Assembly (NCBI GenBank): GCA_031082155.1
Contig: JAVHLL010000008.1
Coordinates: forward strand, 1 to 64,000
From: Thermodesulfovibrionales bacterium
Lineage (GTDB): Bacteria; Nitrospirota; Thermodesulfovibrionia; Thermodesulfovibrionales; SM23-35
Reading direction: 5' to 3'
Length of the DNA: 64,000 bases
Part shown: positions 59,350-64,000 of the stretch, piece by piece
How positions within the stretch are numbered: position 1 is the first letter of the stretch
Layout: each line of letters starts with the position of its first letter
Position numbers and translations under genes: made by a program
The notes under the pieces: generated by a model
Databases searched by the model: none
Seen by the model: the letters and a program-made list of their open reading frames with translations, nothing else
Told to the model about the DNA's origin: nothing

Positions 59350-60657
59350 TCATGCTCTGAAGATTTTGCTGCTCTCAATCCCGTGCTGCCTGAAGGCATT
59401 ACGGGTGTCGACAATGCATCGGGCATTTTTTTCTATGAACGCGTAGTCAAACGCAGAGTGGTCTGTAATGAGGAGGACAAGGTCGGATTTCTTGAGGACT
59501 TCCCCTGTCAGTTTCGCTGATTTTACATCGATGCCAGGGTAGCTCCTGTGGGACCTGCAGACAGGTACATGGGGGTCGTAATACTGCACCCGCGCCCCGA
59601 AGTTTCTCAGAATCTGCATAATACGGAGCGCCGGAGATTCCCTCAGGTCATCTACATCCTTTTTGTAGGCCACCCCCAGGATGAATATTCTCGCTCCGTT
59701 CAGTGATTTTTTGGACCTGTTCAGGACCGCTTCCACGGTCTGCACCACATGATATGGCATATTCGTGTTGATTTCGCCGGCAAGCTCAATAAAGCGTGTG
59801 ATGAAATCGTATTCCCTCGCCTTCCAGGTGAGATAAAACGGATCGATGGGTATGCAGTGGCCTCCGAGCCCGGGGCCTGGATAGAAGGCCTGAAAACCGA
59901 AGGGTTTGGTCTTCGATGCCTCGATGACTTCCCAGACGTCGATCCCCATCCTCTCAAAGAGCATCTTGAGTTCGTTCACCATCGCAATATTTACAGACCG
60001 GTAGATATTTTCGAGGAGCTTTGCGGCTTCAGCCACTTTTGTGGATGAGACAGGCACGGTCTTCTCCACAATCGAATCATAGAGTCTTTTCACCACAGAG
60101 AGACATTTCTTCGAATATCCGCCGACGATCTTGGGTATCGTACTTACGGAAAAGTCCCTGTTGTTGGGGTCTTCCCGTTCGGGTGAATACGCAAGGAAGA
60201 AATCTTTCCCCGCCCTGAGACCTTTCCTCTCAAGGATCGCCCGCATGTCCTCATCGGTCGTGCCCGGATATGTGGTGGACTCAAGCACGACAAGCTGCCC
60301 CTTCCGGAGGTATTGGGCCACCGTTTCCGTGGTTTTGAATACATAGGTCATATCGGGCTCCCTGTTCTTGTCGAGGGGCGTCGGCACACAGAGTATGATG
60401 CAGTCCATTTTCTGTAACAGAGAAAAGTCAGCGGTCGGCGTAAAACAGCCCCGCTGTTCTTTGATGCGTGCTGCGGGGATATGTTTGATATAACTCCTGC
60501 CTTCTCTGAGCAGTTCGACCTTTCGCTGGTCGACATCGAAACCGGAAACCTGAAAACCGGCCCGGCAGAACGCAAGGGAAAGGGGCAGCCCGACATATCC
60601 GAGACCGATGATGCCGATCCGGGCATCCTTTGTTTTGATCTTCTGCATTAAATCCAT
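59350..60657 (-). CDS. nucleotide-sugar dehydrogenase (UDP-HexNAc/GlcA dehydrogenase family)
   Basis: 435 aa; [70 protein letters not shown]. Confidence 0.95.
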   Translation of the reverse strand: MDLMQKIKTKDARIGIIGLGYVGLPLSLAFCRAGFQVSGFDVDQRKVELLREGRSYIKHIPAARIKEQRGCFTPTADFSLLQKMDCIILCVPTPLDKNREPDMTYVFKTTETVAQYLRKGQLVVLESTTYPGTTDEDMRAILERKGLRAGKDFFLAYSPEREDPNNRDFSVSTIPKIVGGYSKKCLSVVKRLYDSIVEKTVPVSSTKVAEAAKLLENIYRSVNIAMVNELKMLFERMGIDVWEVIEASKTKPFGFQAFYPGPGLGGHCIPIDPFYLTWKAREYDFITRFIELAGEINTNMPYHVVQTVEAVLNRSKKSLNGARIFILGVAYKKDVDDLRESPALRIMQILRNFGARVQYYDPHVPVCRSHRSYPGIDVKSAKLTGEVLKKSDLVLLITDHSAFDYAFIEKNARCIVDTRNAFRQHGIESSKIFRA

Positions 60658-60718
60658 TTTTTACCTCCAGTTCGCAAGAGAAGAGATACGACGATAGCGG
60701 TTCGATTTTCTCTCGCTG

Positions 60719-61324
60719 TCAGAACGATAGTTTTATAAAATTATTCTTCTCAAGAAATTCGAGTACATGCCGGACAGAGGTTGCTATATCATCTTTTTCT
60801 GTATCCAGGACTAGGTCCGGATTTTCCGGTTCTTCATACGGCGATGAGATGCCGGTATATTCTTTAATAATCCCTGCCCGTGCCTTCTCGTACTGTCCTT
60901 TCGGGTCGCGCCGTTCGCATTCTTCGACACGGCACTTGACATAAACCTCGATAAAATCACCTTCGAGACGGTTCCTGATATAAGCCCTGTCTTCATGGTA
61001 TGGCGAAATAAAGGCAGCCAGGACGACCATGCCTGCATCGACCAGCAGTTTCGAAAGCTCCGCTATCCTGCGGAGGTTCTCTTTCCTGTCCTCCCGGCCA
61101 AAACCGAGATTGCTATTGATGCCGTGACGGACATTGTCGCCGTCGAGCACATAGGTGTGGACGCCTTTCCTGAAGAGCTCCCGCTCGACAAGATGCGCAA
61201 TGGTTGATTTGCCGGAAGCGGAAAGACCTGTCAACCAGACGAGGCCGCTCCTGTGATTGTTCAGGCGGTTTCTCTCGCTCCGCTTGACAAACCGGTCATC
61301 CCAGACTACATGATTTTTTTCCAT
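60719..61324 (-). CDS. cysC: adenylyl-sulfate kinase
   Basis: 201 aa; VWLTGLSASGKSTIAHLVERELF, LDGDNVRHGINSNLGFGREDRKENLRRIAE. Confidence 0.95.
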   Translation of the reverse strand: MEKNHVVWDDRFVKRSERNRLNNHRSGLVWLTGLSASGKSTIAHLVERELFRKGVHTYVLDGDNVRHGINSNLGFGREDRKENLRRIAELSKLLVDAGMVVLAAFISPYHEDRAYIRNRLEGDFIEVYVKCRVEECERRDPKGQYEKARAGIIKEYTGISSPYEEPENPDLVLDTEKDDIATSVRHVLEFLEKNNFIKLSF

Positions 61325-61413
61325 TCCAATACCTTCTCCTTAAATAAGCTAGCAGGCTAGCAAGCGGGGAAGCATGCAAGCCTGCTATACAAAACATTAT
61401 CAATAGTAAAGAA

Positions 61414-61490
61414 TGTCATTCTCGCAAGTGAAGCGCGTCGGGAATCCTCCTTTAAAAACCGGGGAAGATGCCGGACAAGCCGGAATGACA
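61414..61490. repeat. dispersed imperfect-palindrome repeat copy A
   Basis: tgtcattctcgcaagtgaagcgcgtcgggaatcc...gccggacaagccggaatgaca. Confidence 0.8.
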
Positions 61491-61539
61491 GCTTATACAA
61501 GAATATTATACGCAAAGATTTCAACTGTCGTTTAGCCGG

Positions 61540-62646
61540 TTAGCTGGCTAGCTGGTTTTTCACATACCATTCATACGTCTTCCTGATGCCGTCTTCAAGC
61601 GTTGTTTCCGGTTCCCATCCGAGTTTCCGGATTCTGTCCGTATCAAGGAGTTTTCGCGGCGTCCCGTCAGGTTTTGAGTGGTCGAATTCCAGAGCGCCGT
61701 CGAACCCCACAATCTGCATTATCATTCCGGCGAGGTCTCTTATCGTAATGTCTTTGCTGGTACCAATATTCACGAACTCTCCGATTTCGCGGTAATCGTA
61801 CTGTTCCATAAGGAAGATACAGGCATCTGCAAGGTCATCGACAAAAAGGAATTCCCGGAAAGCATTTCCGGTACCCCAAAGTGTCACGACAGGTTTCCGT
61901 GAAGCGTGATTCGTAAGATGTATTCCGAATAATTCCAGAATATTTACGATATCCGCTTCCGGAGTATCTTCTTGCATAACGAATCTCGAATTACCCATGC
62001 CGATTTCACAATTACCGTATCTCTGAAAATCTTTTCTTATCGACTCAAAATCGCCATGTTGCAGACACTTCGCGAAATGGAACTTCCTTATGAGCGCAGG
62101 AAGCACATGCGAGGTTTCGAGGTTGAAGTTATCATTCGGGCCATAAAGGTTCGTCGGCATTACAGAAATAAAGTTGGCGCCGTACTGTTCATTGTAATAT
62201 CTGCAGAGCTTGATCGCTGATATCTTGGCAATAGCATACGCTTCGTTGGTCGGCTCCAGGGTATCGGTCAGAAGATATTCTTCCTTCATGGGCTGGGGTG
62301 CGAATTTCGGATAGATGCAGGATGATCCGAGATTGAGCAGCTTCTTCACCCCGGACCGGCTTGCGGCATCGATTGCGTTGGCTGCAATCATGATATTGTC
62401 ATAAATAAATTGAGCCCTGTAGGTATTATTCGCGAGTATTCCCCCGACTCGTGCTGCGGCAAGGAACACATATTCGGGACGTTCCCTTTCAAAAAAACGT
62501 TCTGTTTCCTTCTGGCGGCGGAGGTCAAGCGATTTGCTCGTTTTCGTCAGAAGATTGCGGTACCCCTTCTTTTTCAATCGTCTGACTATTGCAGAACCAA
62601 CGAGACCACGGTGCCCGGCTATAAATATTTTGGAGTGTTTATCCAT
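61540..62646 (-). CDS. fcl: GDP-L-fucose synthase
   Basis: 368 aa; IFIAGHRGLVGSAIVRRLKKKGYRNLL, LNLGSSCIYPKFAPQPMKEEYLLTDTLEPTNEAYAIAKISAIKLC, MPTNLYGPNDNFN. Confidence 0.95.
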   Translation of the reverse strand: MDKHSKIFIAGHRGLVGSAIVRRLKKKGYRNLLTKTSKSLDLRRQKETERFFERERPEYVFLAAARVGGILANNTYRAQFIYDNIMIAANAIDAASRSGVKKLLNLGSSCIYPKFAPQPMKEEYLLTDTLEPTNEAYAIAKISAIKLCRYYNEQYGANFISVMPTNLYGPNDNFNLETSHVLPALIRKFHFAKCLQHGDFESIRKDFQRYGNCEIGMGNSRFVMQEDTPEADIVNILELFGIHLTNHASRKPVVTLWGTGNAFREFLFVDDLADACIFLMEQYDYREIGEFVNIGTSKDITIRDLAGMIMQIVGFDGALEFDHSKPDGTPRKLLDTDRIRKLGWEPETTLEDGIRKTYEWYVKNQLAS

Positions 62647-62714
62647 TTTTAAGAACTGAAATTGTTAACCCGTAATTAGAGTCTGTTTATAAACTATCAA
62701 GAAAATCAAAAAAC

Positions 62715-62792
62715 TGTCATTCCCGCAAGTGAAGCGCGTCAGGAATCCTTCCTGAAAGCCATCAGAAAGATTCCGGACAAGCCGGAATGACA
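62715..62792. repeat. dispersed imperfect-palindrome repeat copy B
   Basis: tgtcattcccgcaagtgaagcgcgtcaggaatcc...attccggacaagccggaatgaca; near-identical ends to copy A. Confidence 0.8.
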
Positions 62793-62900
62793 ACAAAAAG
62801 ACATTACTTTTGCAATTTGCAATATCTCCAAGCCAGGCAATTGCATTAAGATATATTTCTTCTTTCTGACCACGGTTTACGGTTCACGAATTACAGTCTC

Positions 62901-64000
62901 TCAGCATCTTTCCCGTATTTTCTCGTATTTTGCCAGGTCGTGCCTTGTATAGGTGAAGCCTTTCTTCTCACAAATCTTTACCCCCTCGCCGACCGGCGTC
63001 AATCCGATAAGCTTCATGTCGTAGTCGACCATGATTTTGACCAGTTCTTCGAACGTAGTACGTGGCTTCCATCCGAGCTTTTTTCTCGCTTTCGCAATAT
63101 CCGCCTTGAGAAAATCGACTTCTGTCGGCCTAAAATATTTCGGGTCTATTTCGATAATCGGGTCTCCGACCCTCAAGATAGAGGCCAAGGTCGAGGGTAA
63201 GGACTGAATGATTCCTTTTGTCTTCACGCCCTTGCCTTTCCATCCTATTTCTATCCCGACATACGCGAATGCATGCTCAAGGAATTCACGTACTGAATGG
63301 CTTTCGCCTGTTCCTACGACATAATCCTCCGGACGCTTCTGCTGGAGCATAAGCCACATCATCTCTACATATTCGGGCGCAAAACCCCAGTCTCTTTTGG
63401 CTTCAATGTTTCCGAGATAAATTTTCCGCTGTTTTCCTGCAATCATGTTTGCAAGCGCACGGGTAATCTTTCTTGTTACGAAAGTCTCGCCTCTGCGCGG
63501 AGACTCGTGGTTGAAAAGGATGCCGTTGCAGGCAAACATGTTGTAGCCTTCCCGGTAATTGACAACAATCCAGTAAGCATATACCTTTGCGGCAGAATAC
63601 GGGCTGCGCGGATAGAACGGAGTGTCTTCATTCTGGGGAGGAGGGACTGAGCCGAACATTTCTGAAGATGACGCCTGATAGAAGCGGGACTTTATCCCGC
63701 TCCGTCTCACTGCATCGAGCAGCCTTGTTGTACCGATGCCGACGACGTCCCCAGTATATTCAGGCATGTCGAAACTCACCTTGACATGACTCTGTGCAGC
63801 GAGGTTATAAATCTCGTCCGGCCTGATATTGTAAATGAGATTGGCAAGCTGTCCAGCGTCTGACAGATCACCATAATGCAGGAACAACCGCGTCCCGGGG
63901 AGATGCGGGTCCCTGTAGATATGGTCGATTCTTCCTGTATTGAAGGCACTGGACCTCCTGATCAGCCCATGCACTTCATATCCCTTCGAGAGGAGCAGTT
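62901..64000 (-). CDS. gmd: GDP-mannose 4,6-dehydratase (N-terminus beyond window edge)
   Basis: [91 protein letters not shown]. Confidence 0.96.
   Translation of the reverse strand, partial: LLLSKGYEVHGLIRRSSAFNTGRIDHIYRDPHLPGTRLFLHYGDLSDAGQLANLIYNIRPDEIYNLAAQSHVKVSFDMPEYTGDVVGIGTTRLLDAVRRSGIKSRFYQASSSEMFGSVPPPQNEDTPFYPRSPYSAAKVYAYWIVVNYREGYNMFACNGILFNHESPRRGETFVTRKITRALANMIAGKQRKIYLGNIEAKRDWGFAPEYVEMMWLMLQQKRPEDYVVGTGESHSVREFLEHAFAYVGIEIGWKGKGVKTKGIIQSLPSTLASILRVGDPIIEIDPKYFRPTEVDFLKADIAKARKKLGWKPRTTFEELVKIMVDYDMKLIGLTPVGEGVKICEKKGFTYTRHDLAKYEKIRERC

Overview
The window is a 64 kb bacterial chromosomal segment, probably Nitrospirota-like or deep-branching delta-type (taxonomy is inference from gene content only). 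Positions 1-44 kb are mostly housekeeping and metabolic genes: GH3 NagZ, response regulator-GGDEF, SufR-like regulator, a probable 6S RNA, rny, ymdB-like, secG, tpiA, TrpB2, L,D-transpeptidase, tsaC, glgC, malQ, BtuFCD-type ABC importer, class I fumarase, CobD-like aminotransferase, Ogg2-like glycosylase, NiFe hydrogenase, leuBD, tRNA-Asn, EndoIII-like, uvrB, AcsE-like methyltransferase and B12 radical SAM. A surface-polysaccharide locus follows at about 38.7-54.4 kb and 58.3-64 kb. It is interrupted by a REP-associated transposase (RAYT) with matching palindromes and by a toxin-antitoxin island at 54.5-58.2 kb. The best leads for undescribed biology are: (1) several families of short degenerate repeats sitting exactly at gene junctions and sometimes supplying start or stop codons; (2) a 9-bp-periodic array fused to the 3' end of a four-helix-bundle (S23/Avd-like) gene; (3) a RAYT/palindrome unit; (4) a 25-bp perfect-TIR MITE-like element upstream of uvrB; (5) a 994-aa protein fusing an apparently catalytically dead M1-peptidase domain to ChaN-like and PDZ domains; (6) an ATPase-less protein with three MshEN-like repeats. 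No CRISPR array was seen. All family calls are by eye from sequence motifs; no database search was run.
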